From: Chaenocephalus aceratus
Taxonomy: Eukaryota > Chordata > Actinopteri > Perciformes > Channichthyidae
DNA length: 64,000 nucleotides
Direction: 5' to 3'
Assembly: GCA_023974075.1 (NCBI GenBank)
Contig: CM043798.1
Coordinates: 5,775,397-5,839,396, forward strand
Shown: piece after piece, positions 26,073 through 40,693 of the stretch
How positions within the stretch are numbered: the stretch's first letter is position 1
Layout: every line of letters begins with the position of its first letter
Notes under the pieces: model-generated
What the model saw: the letters and a program-made list of their open reading frames with translations, nothing else
The model's database searches: none
What the model was told of the DNA's origin: nothing
Position numbers and translations under genes: made by a program

Positions 26073-27476
26073 GTTGTCAGCAGGGGCGTTTCCTGGACCT
26101 GGAAACATCCGGGGCTTAGCCTACAGTGGCGGCACCAGAGATTTTCTTTTGGGGGTGCTGTGGGGTAGCTTGACAATTCATAGAGGGTGCTCGAACATGT
26201 AGGGTTTCTCATTAATGTACCGAGCGCTACAGTGGAACACTCCCCACACGCACATACACAGTAACCGCAACTGTTACAATGAGGGCTCGATAATCAACTC
26301 ATGGCATATAGGTGTATGCTATTTTTATAAGTGGTGAGTGGACTTAACCTCCTCTAGTGGGGTCCGGGGGCATGCTCCCCCGGCATACTTGCCAACCTTG
26401 AGACCTCAGAAATCGGGAGCATTTCAAAACCGTCGTGCTGGATCGCCGTAGCTGTTAGATTAACATTAACATGCTTATTGTAGTTGTAAGTGCAATGCCT
26501 TGCGGCCTGTAGCACCTTCCTTGATGGAGCATATGTGTGGGCTGGACCTGTATTTGACAGGAAAGGAGTGAGCAGAGGGTCGAGTTGTCGATTCTTGTTC
26601 TGTTTTCTGTGACTATCTCCCTCACCCCCTTAGACTTTCAGTTGCACGCTAGCGGTAAATCTGATTTTGTCAGAAATCGGGAGAAATATGACCCCGGGAG
26701 GAAACCGGGAGAGAGCAATGAAATCGGGAGGGTTGGCAAGTATTTCCCCCGGGAAGATTTGTTTTTAAATGTTGAAGTTAAAAGCATCAATCTGGTGCAC
26801 TTTGAGAGCAAAATTAAGAGATCTATGGAGACCTCTCTCAACACCCATATGAAACGGAACTGTAAACAGATTTTCTTTATGGATATTTTACAAATCACTC
26901 CCCTTTTAAACTGTATTCTTGTTTTACTGTCATGTAGTATTTCATACCTGTTTTGTATTATCTTATTTTTTTAACAGTTATTTATCTAACTAGCATATCC
27001 CTCCGAAATATGGTCTTAGACTTTACTGATGATTTAGAATGTATTGAAACTCCAGAGTCAACGTAAGAGCTATAAAGCTCACCTTAGTCTCTCAGTCTGA
27101 CAGGAGAGGACCCTCCTCCAGCTTGTTGTAGAACAAACAGCTCCTTATGTCCGTTAGTGCAGCTAGCTAACCAGATGCTAACAACACGGTCCCTGCTGGA
27201 AGTGGTCCCTCTCTCTATCTCCCTCTCGCTCAATCACGCTTAAATGCGCTATTGCCACACACACACAGAGTGGAACTTGAATGAAACACATGCAACTCTC
27301 TGGTCTGGTGTCTTGCCTCTGTTGCATTCACTGAACACGGGAAATTACAATCCTGCCGTCCTCTCTAGTGTCATGATGAGGCTCAGGTAAAGCACCGTTA
27401 ATGTATTATATTATTGAGGGAGAATTGTCCGGGGCTACAGAAAAAACATTCGGGGCTTTACGCCACTGGTTGTCAG
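26073..27476 (-). mobile_element. Non-autonomous hAT element (CAGGGGCGTTTCC ends) with nested element
   Basis: Exact 8-bp duplication gttgtcag at 26073-26080 and 27469-27476. It starts CAGGGGCGTTTCCTGG (26081) and ends CTTTACGCCACTG (27468); only the outer bases pair well. On the minus strand it contains the shared core: gcatgcccccggac...ccactagagg equivalent at 26345-26385, gtgcactttgagagc, ctccccttttaaactg, and the ctcctccagcttgttg and gctagctaaccagatgctaa blocks. No transposase. Confidence 0.9.
26376..26752. mobile_element. hAT MITE nested in hAT (CATACTTGCCAACC ends)
   Basis: Exact 8-bp duplication tcccccgg at 26376-26383 and 26745-26752 within the host core motif. The 361-bp element (26384-26744) starts CATACTTGCCAACC and ends GGTTGGCAAGTATT, so a single terminal base is mismatched. 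The interior repeats cgggag-type motifs (aaatcgggag, gaccccgggagg, aaccgggagag). Removing it restores the core as seen in the sister elements, which proves the insertion order. Confidence 0.93.
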
Positions 27477-27517
27477 TATATTTGAAATGACTAGGTAAGC
27501 TACGTTATCTAGCTAGC

Positions 27518-28553
27518 TTAACACTAGAATCGCCAACGGGTATATTTTACCCGCAGCTGTTTTTTTATTGTATGTCACTTTTTTTCAATATTAACGTCTC
27601 CCAGTCCGTGACTTTTCCTGAAAGTGTGTTATGTAACACCCTGTGTTGTTAAAAATTGTCAATATGAAGTCAGATTGAAAAAATCGCCAAAAAAATTGAT
27701 ATTTATACCTATTTCCGCCAGCGGGTAATATTTACCTCATAGAAATGCAGCGCTCCTCGCGCTATTGATTTTGCGATCAAAATGATCAAAATACTACGGA
27801 GGGAAGATATTTTCGTTTGGAGGGGAAGCTCGTGAGTGTGTGTGTGTGTGTTTGTGTATTTTTGCATTTGTGTGTATTGTGTTTGTTTCCCAGAGAAAAA
27901 CCTCACGAGAAACACCGGCTGTTGTTATGCCTGCTGTGATGTTAAATTACTCCGTTCTCCGCTTGTAATTGCCGTTACAAGCTTCAAAGTTATATTTATC
28001 ATCTGAATTTGCCGAAACAAGTTTAATATTCTAAAGCCAAGACTTTGTTTTATTTAAATCAGATGAAAACAAACTGTAACAGACCCTGCCGTGTTATCTA
28101 TGATTACTATACTCTTACGTTCATAATTGGGGAGGGGGGGGGCGCTGCGGAAGAGCAGATTGCGAGTGAGAGGTGCTTGTCTTCGTCCCTTTACAAGCTT
28201 CAAAAATGTATTTATCGTGTGATTTTGGAAATAAAAGTTTCATATTCTGAAAGCCAAGACTTTGTTTGTTTAAAATCAAACAAAACACCCGAACCCTGAA
28301 AAAATTGTTTTTTACGTAAATCCACGTTTATTCTGAAATGAGCCGTTGCGACTTCCGACTGATTTCGATAGAGTGGGTCACATATAATATGAAAAACTGA
28401 GAGTCCACAGATTATATTGGTATACATGTCATCCCTGTGCGATCAAAACTCACCGTTCTGTATGGTACATTGTACCTTAGAAATCAATAGCGGGTAAACT
28501 TTACCCGTTGGCGGATATAGGTATACAGCGACCTCTGGCGATTCTAGTGTTAA
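27518..28553. mobile_element. TTAA-flanked non-autonomous element (piggyBac/Kolobok-like)
   Basis: TTAA at 27518-27521 and 28550-28553. Terminal repeats read CACTAGAATCGCCA inward from both sides (14 bp perfect). Next to the ends lie hyphenated palindromes cgggta...tacccg (27537-27553) and cgggtaaactttacccg (28491-28507). A roughly 95-bp direct repeat (about 27975-28070 and 28191-28283; ttacaagcttcaaa and agccaagactttgttt in both) fills the interior. No transposase. TTAA targets are used by piggyBac and Kolobok superfamilies, and the class cannot be decided. Confidence 0.88.
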
Positions 28554-31497
<2,944 letters not shown>

Positions 31498-31671
31498 TAC
31501 TTTAATTAAATGTATTATGTCAGTAAATTACAAATAATTGTGTTATATCAGTTGAGAGCAATAATATTAAGTTCAACCTAAAAAACAATTATGTGAATTT
31601 TGTTGACATAATACATTTAATTAAAGTCAACATGTCAGTTCTTTCAGGGTGTGTGTGTGTGTGTGTGTGTG
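31498..31671. mobile_element. MITE copy (CACTGAAAAA family) ending in GT repeat
   Basis: Inverted arms: actttaattaaatgtattat at 31498 pairs with ataatacatttaattaaagt at 31608-31627. The right end continues as cagttctttcagg and then a GT run (about 31649-31671). It lacks the left tip seen at 32637, so it is truncated or its left end has decayed. Confidence 0.65.
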
Positions 31672-32001
31672 ATACTGGGGGACCATGAGACATCATTATG
31701 TTAAGGCTAACTACAGGTCCGTTTGATCTCACAGTATAAGCTCAGAGCAAGCACAAACTGAGACACCACTTTCAGAAAAGCAGCTGCAAGAGAAACCAAC
31801 ATCTTATCTTGAGTTTCAGCGGAGGTGGGTGTCAAAACCTAATAGAAACAAATCACAAATGACCAATTCACCAGCAGCTCTACTAATATCCCACAGGAGA
31901 GGGACTTGATGCTCTCGCAGCTCCGGCACAAAGAGTGTCTTCAAACTGCATCCAAACTTGCAGAGGGTGACTGGGGAAGAAGAAAATCCTTGTTCACTCA
32001 C
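31672..32001 (-). other. Start of the intron following the signal-peptide exon
   Basis: On the minus strand this follows the splice donor GTGAGT at 32001. No further exon is recognised here. The open frame at 31816-32001 begins inside the donor and is not coding. Confidence 0.4.
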
Positions 32002-32050
32002 CCGTGCTGGTGAAGCAGAAGAGAAGAAGAAGCAGCAGCCAGGAAACCAT
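32002..32050 (-). CDS. Putative first coding exon with signal peptide of an unidentified secreted or membrane protein
   Basis: The start codon at 32050-32048 has an A at -3 and G at +4, a good vertebrate context. The exon encodes MVSWLLLLLLFCFTST and one extra base, then a strong donor (G|GTGAGTG). A short N-terminus, a block of leucines and phenylalanine, and a polar end match a signal peptide, so the product would enter the secretory pathway. A phase-1 junction right after the signal peptide is common in genes for immunoglobulin-domain and other extracellular proteins. I cannot name the gene, and no later exon is visible downstream on the minus strand in this window. It could be chance, but the combination of start context, hydrophobic core, donor and purine-rich leader is unusual here. 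Confidence 0.5.
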
Positions 32051-32410
32051 TGTTACCGGCCAGTATACAGATGTCTCCTAGTTGCCAGATGATGAATTAA
32101 CAGTTGGGAGGAAAAGAGTGTTGGAGTTGAGACACTGGAGCGTCCTCCCTCAGCTGCTCTTCCTGTTTCTCCTCTTCTTCTTTCTCTGCGTGTCTCTTTT
32201 CTCTCCCCTCCAAACTGCGTGCATCAGGCTCTCTTTACTACTCTGGCTCCCATGCTTACTCGCTCTGACTCGCTGGTTCACTGGCTCCCCCTCTCTCCCC
32301 TGCCTGCCTCTCTTTCTCCGGTACAGTCAGGGAGGAAAGTGCTTAAGAGGCTGGCTCCTCCCTCTCCCCGCCTGCTCATCTTCATCTGCCATTTACACAG
32401 TCTAGACCAG
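32051..32410 (-). promoter_or_regulatory. Putative 5' UTR/promoter region of the signal-peptide exon
   Basis: Strongly purine-rich on the minus strand (runs of gaga and agga between about 32140 and 32390) and free of transposon ends, unlike most of the window. It includes gaagaagaggagaaacagga and gaggggagagaaaagagac on the minus strand. No clear TATA box. Promoter status is inferred only from position. Confidence 0.35.
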
Positions 32411-32636
32411 GCACACATTCTCCTGGATGATCCACCATGCATTATCATTTAATGGGACGGTAACATAATATTTAGCACTTTGCACAAATGGATGATAACA
32501 TATTGATTGTGTTTGTTGACATTGAGAATGGAAATCCAATGAATGCAAAGAGCTTTTCAAACATGCAGCTTTGTCATTTTCTGATTATTTTTAATGGTTA
32601 TTTTCCCCCTTGAATAAATAGGAAGCAAAATGAATG

Positions 32637-32819
32637 CACTGAAACTGTAACGCTGACTTGAATTAAATGTATTATGTCAACACATAGCAATACTATTAAG
32701 TTAAACCTGATATATCTAATTTAAACTTAATAGTATTGTTTCAACAAACCAAATACAGATATGTGAAATCTGTTGATATAATACATTTAATTCAAGTCAA
32801 CGTTTTAGTTTTTTCAGTG
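32637..32819. mobile_element. MITE, 183 bp (CACTGAAAAA family)
   Basis: The left tip CACTGAAACTG then gacttgaattaaatgtatta pairs with taatacatttaattcaagtc and the right tip tagttttttcagtg. The middle holds a second inverted pair (aatactattaagttaaac with tttaaacttaatagtatt). No coding capacity. A clean target duplication is not visible. Confidence 0.85.
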
Positions 32820-33312
32820 AAGTCTCACAAGGACATTAGAGATTTATTGTGTTCCACACGTTTGTATGTCACCTTAAGAGCAGCTGATAGCACCTGCCTG
32901 AAGTGCTCAAGGCTGCGATCTGTCAGGGGTCAACGCTCTGTGAAATACATGAATGTGAGACGAACCTTTCCATGTCTTGAAGGTGATCATTGAAATCTTC
33001 AAATCCATTCACACATTCCACGAGGCAGGCAAGGGTCAGAGTTACATACATATGGAGCTGTGGCATGCAGTGGTTTGATTTCCACTCACCTTTTTAAGTG
33101 ATGAAATAGAAGAATGGTTGAATATGTATTTGAAGGTTTTTACCAGAGCTGTAATCAACCCTGTCACCTTCAAATTACTTCTTTACTCATTTGTTTTGTG
33201 GAATACATATGTTATTGCAGGACACATAATTAGTGCCTGGTTTAAGTTGCCAGTGTTATTTTAATAAGGATCTCTCAGCAGGAATATTGCTGGAAGACAA
33301 TAAAACGCTTTC
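32820..33312. other. No feature recognised
   Basis: No repeat ends or coding signal. Confidence 0.4.
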
Positions 33313-33620
33313 CTGAGAGTATAGGACTTAAAGGTCACCTATTATACAAAATCCAATTGTTCATGTCTTTTATACATAAACATGTGTCCCCTCTGTGTAA
33401 AGAGACTCTGAAAGTTACAGGGACAAATATTCTCTCTCTTTTTGTCCTGATCCATTTATATAAAAACCTCTCTGAAAAAGAGCTGATCAGATTTTGGCCA
33501 CTTTATGATGTCATAACGTTTTTGTGGCTTGGGTAACCATTAGCCAATCAGCAACCAACTTACAAATCTTAACGTGAAATGGAATACAGTCCTACTCTCC
33601 AAGAACTGTCAAACACATAC
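33313..33620 (+). repeat. Dispersed fish repeat
   Basis: The block aaaggtcacctattatacaa, catgtcttttatacataaac, atgtgtcccctctgtgtaaa and cactttatgatgtcataacg is a familiar-looking interspersed sequence in teleost genomes. Family and ends are uncertain. Confidence 0.5.
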
Positions 33621-36465
33621 TCTGCTCACCTCCTCCACTAAATCCCTTTTTTGTAACCGTCGGCAGGGCATTGTAGTTGACACCTTGTGTTAGTTTGAAA
33701 GAGTGCATGGACAAACTCAATGTCCTTTTCAATCCTAGTCACAGGTCACTGGATCAAGAAGGATTGTATCCTGGCAGGCACACAGTTGTGGCAAAAAGCT
33801 TTCGTGAATAAAGTGTATTTAGCAAAAAGGGGATATATTGCTTAGTTGCAGTTAAAGCGGTTGACTGGAATGTCCAAGGTAACTGTCTTTGTTTTCTGGG
33901 AACACACATCATTGCTATGAGCACCTCAGGTACTACTCAAAATACCCTTATAACACTGGCCTGGAGGTGGAATTCTTGAAAAAATGTATTGTGGTTTGTG
34001 CTTCCCGCAGCATTGGGTGAACATACTTTTTAGTTGTGTATTATTTCCCTCCCTAAAACCTTCAGACAAGCTACACCATGCATTCTTAGGATTCTCAGCA
34101 GGTCAGAAACGATGGCTGTGGTCTATGAAATATCCAGCATGTCAGTACACTTGACTGGACTTCAGTGGTTAACATTTCTATATGGTATTGTTTTTGTCTT
34201 TTCTTTATACTTTTGAATACTAACATTTGAAATAATACTATAACACATACCACTACAAGGGTTTTATTGTATCTCTTTGATGTGTAAGACAATAACCAGT
34301 GTGATCACTCTAGTCTCGTACTCTGTAAGGTGGTATCCTTTTGAAGTTTGAATAATTATTCAAACAATTTTAATTAATTGAATCCCTGGATTACAGATTG
34401 TAGATATATTTTTACTCAATATGTATTTTATAATTTAAACAATTTTAAAAATGTTCATTGAGAGAATGCAGTTGTTTTCTGGGTATGGTATTCGTTTTTC
34501 CAGTTTGGTTTTGTCCATGTTTTCGTTTTCACAAACTCAATCACATTGGGTTCGGGTTTATTACATCAAGTCTATGTTTCAAAGTCAGTTCTTACACGAT
34601 ATGACCTGCCTATTATATACACATAACACGAAATAGCATCAGGGATAGTTCAACCATCTTGATCAGAGTGGTTGATGGAATCATCCATTAATCAACACCT
34701 ATACACTTCTTTCGATCTCTTCAGGCTCTTTCCCTATCCCCTGACTCCCCCCAGGTAAAACCACAAGCCTCATACACACGACACACACACTGCCAAGAGA
34801 GTGTGTGATGTCTTTTGAGAGGGAGAGCTGCAAGAAAGCAGAAAGTAAGGTCTCATGATGGCAGCAATTGTGACAATTAATATATATGCCAGATGTTCAC
34901 AATATATTCATTAACTATATTACATCTTTTTTTATAATGTTGCAAAGGCCCCTCCTCACTGATTGCAGCGATATGATCCTCACTGATTGCAGTGATATTG
35001 ATTTATCGGTACGGATGGATAAGTATTTTCACCAGTTTTTCCAAAGACACATGCCATACGTTACTGTACGCTTGTTTGTAGAGCTTAGAAAGCGTTCATA
35101 TGTGACGAAACAAGACAGAGAATACAATAGAAACAGATTTGATATGCGCTGTGAAACATAATGTTTGCTTTACATTGCATTACTGTCTTAATTGCATTCT
35201 GATTGGTTTATTTGATGTGAGCATTGCAAGCAGAGCTTTGTTTTGATGTGGTTTTAATAGAGGCATTTTGTTCTTTTAAACGTGTCATCCACAAAGGAGA
35301 GGCTTAGATTGATCCCAATCAACAGGTAATTAAAATGTGTGACCTGTTCTACCTTCAGCCCAGTTTGATAACTTTCATTCTTGTGTATTTCTGGAATGAT
35401 TCATCTTTGAGAACATCCACCTCTTACCTCCCCTCAGGCTGAAATATGTTGCTGAGAATGGTATGAGCTTTTGTTTGACCAAAATACTGCAGCAACACAC
35501 AATCACAAATGGCGAGCACTATTTCCTCCTAGTTGATTTCTATTTCCAACCCTAACAACTAACAATTACTCCAAGAAACAAGGTGGTGTGTTCCCCGGCA
35601 ACACACTTGAAAAAAAGACTAAGATACGTCATCTATCTACGGGTGTTGTTTTTCTCATAAGCTCTGTCATATATAATTTCAAAAAACTATTTAAAACACA
35701 TTTAAATGAGTTTTATTTGAAATGATCGTGGTCAGCTGTATTTCAGTAACAGGATAGCTGAGCATTAGTTCTTCAGTTTGGCTGCTGTGATGAAGTAATT
35801 GTAAATCTTCTGGTTCTTACTTTAAAGAGCAGTCGCTTTAATGTGCTGAATTAATACGGCTCTGCTTCTGAACCTGGCGGTGTGTTACCCCCAGAGAGTA
35901 GTGAGAAGATTAATGGCACACTGATGATTTATGATGATATCTTTCTACTTATATCTTTTTGTCTTGTGTGCTACAGAAGATATTTTTCAGTCTCTCAGCA
36001 TCCTCTTATTATTAATCAACTTCAAAGAAATTAAAAAGGGAGTTATTCTGTTTTGCTCAACAGTTCCCCACAGCTGAGCATGCAGAGCAACTGTGCACAT
36101 GGGCAATAAGGGCATGGGGGTTGATGTAGGGTGGAGATTATCAGCCAAATATGTTCCGGAAGTTCTGACGAACACCATAAATGCTCACACTGGTGAACAA
36201 GGCTTAACAATTTGTATTGAGTCTAGCTTAAATTGCAAATGATAAAGCCGACCCTTTGAGCTTTATTCCCCGACAGAATCACCTGGCAACCTGCAGACGT
36301 ACATGTGTTTAGTTTTTTGAATGTTTTCTGTTCCAAATGTTTGTACAGTGAGAAGGAAAAGGGCTTCAAAGCTCTGTACACATGATACATGGTCAAATGG
36401 CTGTGCGCTGATGTTGTGTTTCTATGGAGATAGTGGTGCCACCCAACCAGTCAGAATCAATACTC
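33621..36465. other. Unrecognised DNA up to the Harbinger element
   Basis: About 2.8 kb without recognisable coding frames or clear element ends. A short duplication (tcctcactgattgcag twice, 34955-34992) is present. Longest open frames are under 100 codons and show no domain. Confidence 0.4.
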
Positions 36466-36792
36466 TTATGGCGCATTTCCACTGCAGCGGGTAGCCCCGT
36501 TTAAGCGTCCTGAACCGTCCTCAAGCGGCCAGGCCAGTTTTTGGTGGCATTTCCATATAGCCTAGTACCGGCTAGCGGGTACTTTTTCCCTTTTTTTCCG
36601 GCCCCATAAAATCGTGGTTCTTTTTTATCAGACCAGGCCAGGGCTGTGACGTCAACACTCTCGACTGCTGATTGGTCAGAGAGAATCGTCACAAGATCGC
36701 GCGCGAGTTCATCCCTAGCGTCGCATATATATTTAGAAGCAAGCTTGCAGCATTTTTATAAACAGCATTTTGTAAACGGAGGAGCTACAAAA

Positions 36793-38349
36793 ATGTCTAC
36801 GTTTGTTAAGAAAAGCTCACCGTGGTCGACCGAGGAGGTGACGACGTTCCTTCATCTCATTGGGGATGATAAAATCCAGCGGGAGCTAGACGGAACAACA
36901 AGAAATGTAAAAGTGTTTCAGGATGTCTCTGTCTGCACAGATGTCCGAACGCGGATTTTCGAGGACTTTCCTGCAGTGTAGGGAAAAACTTAAAAAGATG
37001 AAGAGTGAATATCGCCTAATAAAGGACAACAACAACACGAGTGGTGCGGGTCGCAAACAATGGAAGTGGTTCGACTTGTTGGACCAGATTTACGACCACA
37101 GACCGGCCAACGTTGGGAGGGAGGGAGGGAGGCCTGGACTCTGCAACGGCTTTACTGGAGTCCCTGCAAGGTACGCTCACTTCTAACAAAGAAGTCTATT
37201 TTATCCTTACATTAATGTTCGACAACCCATGCTTTTATGGAGCCCCGAAGAGCTACATAGCTAGCTAAGGCAGATAGCCTAGGCAGATGGCCTTAGCTAG
37301 AGCTATTGTTTGCTAACACCATATGTGCCATTGTTTACGTTCAGTTTTTCTTTTCTATAGTTGTTATTGCTATTTAGTATTGTGCTGCAGTAGTCTATTG
37401 TTTGCTAACACCATATGTGCCATTGTTTACGTTCAGTTTTTCTTTTCTATAGTTGTTGTTGCTATTTAGTATTGTGCTGCAGTAGTTTGTGGAATTAACA
37501 AGTCATTTTGCTGTTCTAGATGATTACATTGGGACTTGTGAGGAGGAACATTCCCGAACAACGGGTGATGGCAGTGTTCCGTCCACTTCGTCATTGAATC
37601 CAGAACGGACCCCAGCTCGACCACAGACACCAGCCGAAGACCCTAACCCGACTCAAGCACCAACACCGAGTGCCATCACGACACCGCAGCGTGTGGTTCT
37701 AGGTAAGAAATAGAAATGGCAAAACGACTGGAATTGTGTTTTGTTTTTTTAAACCTTGGATCATCCATCGTCAGTAATTAAAATAAGCTATACCACTGTG
37801 TGGAAATGCTCTGTTACAAGTAAAGTCTTAGCTAGTAAGCAGCTAGTACCGTTGTGTGTGACATCCAATCATATACATATATTTATATTCATTATCAACA
37901 GGCTGGACATAATGTAATTCACTTTCACAATCACTGTAAACATCTAGGGCCAGAACTTTCTTTAGTTCACCTTACTGTTGTTCTGTTTATACATGTTATT
38001 CTTATATCCTTGTGTGACCTGTACCTGTCCTGTGTTTTTTCCTTATTGCTAATTATTATTATCTTATTGTCACCCAGGCAAGAGGAAACGAGGAGGAGAG
38101 GATCGGGCCCAGCAGGAACGGCACCATGAACAGCACATGGCCCAGCAGGAACGGCACCTGGACTGGGCCAAAGCGTCTGCTGAGCGGAGATGGGAGTTGG
38201 ATGCGGCCGTGAGAAGGGAGGAGGTCGCCTTGAGAAGGGAGGAGGCCGCTCAAACAGAGACCTTCAACCTAGCCTTCCTGCGCACTCTTGGCGAGGTGCT
38301 AGGGGGACTGGGCAGCCGACGTGGCCCGTCTCCTCCTCGTCCAACTTAA
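36793..38349 (+). pseudogene. Harbinger Myb/SANT-like accessory gene, three exons, two frameshifts
   Basis: In Harbinger elements a Myb-like protein binds the terminal repeats and helps bring the transposase to the nucleus. Start ATG at 36793, with WSTEEVTTFLHLIG soon after (trihelix/Myb-SANT type). The first exon continues with CREKLKKMKSEYRLIKDNN and KQWKWFDLLDQIYDHRPA, and ends at donor CAAG|GTACGC (37170). Exon 2 (37520-37702, DDYIGTCEEE, proline/threonine-rich) and exon 3 (38078-38349, GKRKR basic patch, then a long charged helix) join in compatible phases. Two 4-bp tandem duplications in exon 1, in gatgtctctgtctgcac (36923-36939) and in a ggga run (37107-37130), shift the frame. Unless bypassed, no full-length protein is made. 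Confidence 0.88.
37303..37486 (+). repeat. 92-bp direct duplication in intron 1 of the Myb-like gene
   Basis: ctattgtttgctaacaccat begins at 37303 and again at 37395. The two copies differ at only a few positions (ttgttattgc against ttgttgttgc), so the duplication is recent. Confidence 0.93.
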
Positions 38350-39309
38350 AATAACATTAATAGTTATTGTACATATTATATATATTTTTTCTAGTTACTT
38401 TTTAAATTTGTACTTTCTTGTTTATTTATGTTCTTTAAAATGTTCATTTTATTTGTACAATGCCATGTATAGTTATGCTGGCTGCAATACAGTTTATAAT
38501 TTTTAATTTGTATTGTTTAATGGCATGCCTTTTGATACACCTCTTTTTTTTTTTGTATACTGCCATCATTAAAGTACTTCTTTGACTTATCTTATCTCTT
38601 GTTGATAATGAATGGCACCCAACAGAAAAAAAATCAGATTCACATAATCTTTATTTAGAGAAGATATAAACATACATGAATTTATAAAGGAATAACAAAC
38701 ACCATCAGTTAGGAAAAAGCCCCTTAGTTTTAAGAGATTTAAAGCAAGAAATTGAGTTTGCTAGCTTGAGGTCCTCCTCTAAAACATTATTACATGTTTA
38801 TTTTGTAATAGTATTAAGAATACATGATAAATATATAATACATGTAGACATTTCTCAATTGTAATACCCTCGTTCTACTAGACTCAAACAACACATTCCT
38901 TATATATTTCAAAGACGAGAGAACAAAAGAAACCTATAACCCATTCAAGCAAGCTTTTAACATGTCTAGAAGAAAGATTGAGGTTATATTTTATATTGTG
39001 GATACTTTAGCCTCCATCCAAGTTTACAATTGTCCACACTATTTTACACTTGCATTTATGAATATAGTTTTGCTGTGTTTTACACTTTAGTGTTTATAGT
39101 TAGCTTTGATATTTGCTTAATTGATTAGAAAGATTTTCTTTTCATGATCTGATATTTCCTCAACTGTTATTATGGGGCAGTACTTACTGGTGCTTGAATT
39201 TCAAATATTCAATTCAGATAATATTTGTTTAAAACATTTGACAAACACATGTATATGAAAAAAAAGGTTTTATTTATGTTCAATACAATGAATACAATAC
39301 AATGCATAT
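38350..39309. other. Intergenic spacer between the convergent Harbinger genes
   Basis: AT-rich, no coding frame. It holds candidate poly(A) signals for the plus-strand gene (cattaaagt near 38567) and, on the minus strand, tattta/attaaa-like motifs just beyond the transposase stop. Confidence 0.5.
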
Positions 39310-40693
39310 TTAGGTATTCAGGTAGCGCATCAAACCCTCTCTGATGTCAGTGCCCTCCTCCTCTGCACCTTGAGCCGCGGCTGCTGGTGCATTCCACCCA
39401 TCATCATAGTCCTCTCCATGACTCTCGCAGAGGTTATGCAGAGCACAGCATGTAAGCACCATGGATTTCACAAGTTTAACATCACAGTCATTTCTTTTCA
39501 TGAGGCAACGCCACCTTCCCTTCAGTCTACCAAATGCGTTCTCAACCACAACCCGTGCGCTGCAAATGTTCTTGTTGTATACGACATGTTCTGCTGTCAG
39601 CCGTCCAGTGTCTGGGAAGGGTTTTAAGAGCCAGCTTTGCAAGGGATAGGCATTGTCTCCAAGCATGTAATAGCCAGCATTCACCCCACCAATGTCCCTG
39701 GTGCAAGGTGGAAAGTAGTTGCCACGACTGGCTAACTCCCACAATGAGGACAGCCTCAAAACCCGAGCGTCATGCATGCTCCCAGGCATTCCTGCAAACA
39801 CATTCCAGAAATGTCCCTTTCCATCTACAACTCCTTGAAGGATGATGGAGTGCCAGCCTTTCCGGTTGAAATAGTCACAGTGGTATTCCTGTGGTGCCAA
39901 GATGGGTATGTGTGATCCATCAATAGCACCTACGCACTGAGGGAGCCCCCACCTGTTCTCAGTGTAGGCAGCCATTTCTGCAAACTTCTGCCGGTCTGGT
40001 GAACGAATTAGTTCCGGTACTAACAACGCCTCTGCAGCAGCACAGAAGTCTCGCACACACCGGCACACAGTGGTGTTGCTCACTCCGAAAAGATGTCCAA
40101 TGCTTCTGTACTCTGAGCCGGTAGCAAGCTTCCACAGTGCGATGGCCACTCTCTTCTTTAGAGGTATACACACGCGGAATGTTGTGTCCCGTCTCTCCAT
40201 CGCTGGCCGCAGTTTGTTGCACATGTAGGTGTATGTTTCCTCAGACATCCTGAATTTATCCACCCACTGAGTGTGTGTGAAAGATGGAACAATCACAGAC
40301 CACCACTCGGTAGCTCGGTCGAGCATCCAAACACATGGTCTGCGGCGACGTAACTTCTGAAATACACAAACAAAGGCATACATATTTTAATACGTAAAAG
40401 TGGTAGCTACAATTAATTAAATATTTGAAACACTTTGGTCGTATTGTGAGCGTGAGCCTAAACACATGGCTAGTTAGCGAACGTTAGCTTACCGAGTAGT
40501 AAGTCCTGTTGTAGTCTCTGCAGCGTTGTAGGACTTCTACAACTCTCTCGTCAGCTTCTTCTGCATCTCGTCTTGCTATACGCAGCCTACTTTGAAACAT
40601 CACTTTCCTGCTTGCTGTGATCACTTTCCTTCTTGCTGTGATAACAAGCCACACACCAAGAAACAAGTAAACGATCGCTTCCACATCCTCCAT
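39310..40693 (-). CDS. Harbinger DDE transposase, two exons, intact
   Basis: Nuclear endonuclease/integrase that excises and reinserts the element. Exon 1 is 40693-40493 (67 codons, MEDVEAIVYLF..., rich in R/E, ends YYS) with donor GTAAGC. Exon 2 is 40356-39310 (348 residues) with acceptor tttcag. The junction is phase 0, giving about 415 residues, in the family range. Exon 2 carries a helix-turn-helix (ALWKLATGSEYRSIGHLFGV), then the DDE_4-type nuclease: D in VGAIDGSHI (about residue 213), D in MLGDNAYPL (about 301) and E in VVENAFGRLKGRW (about 349), a D-88-D-48-E spacing. No stops or frameshifts are seen. It is homologous to the domesticated vertebrate gene HARBI1, but here it sits between its own terminal repeats, so it is a transposon gene. 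Confidence 0.93.

Noticed and set aside
39310..40693. Host HARBI1 gene
   Set aside because: The coding region lies between matching terminal repeats with a TTA duplication and beside the Myb-like partner, so it is a transposon gene.
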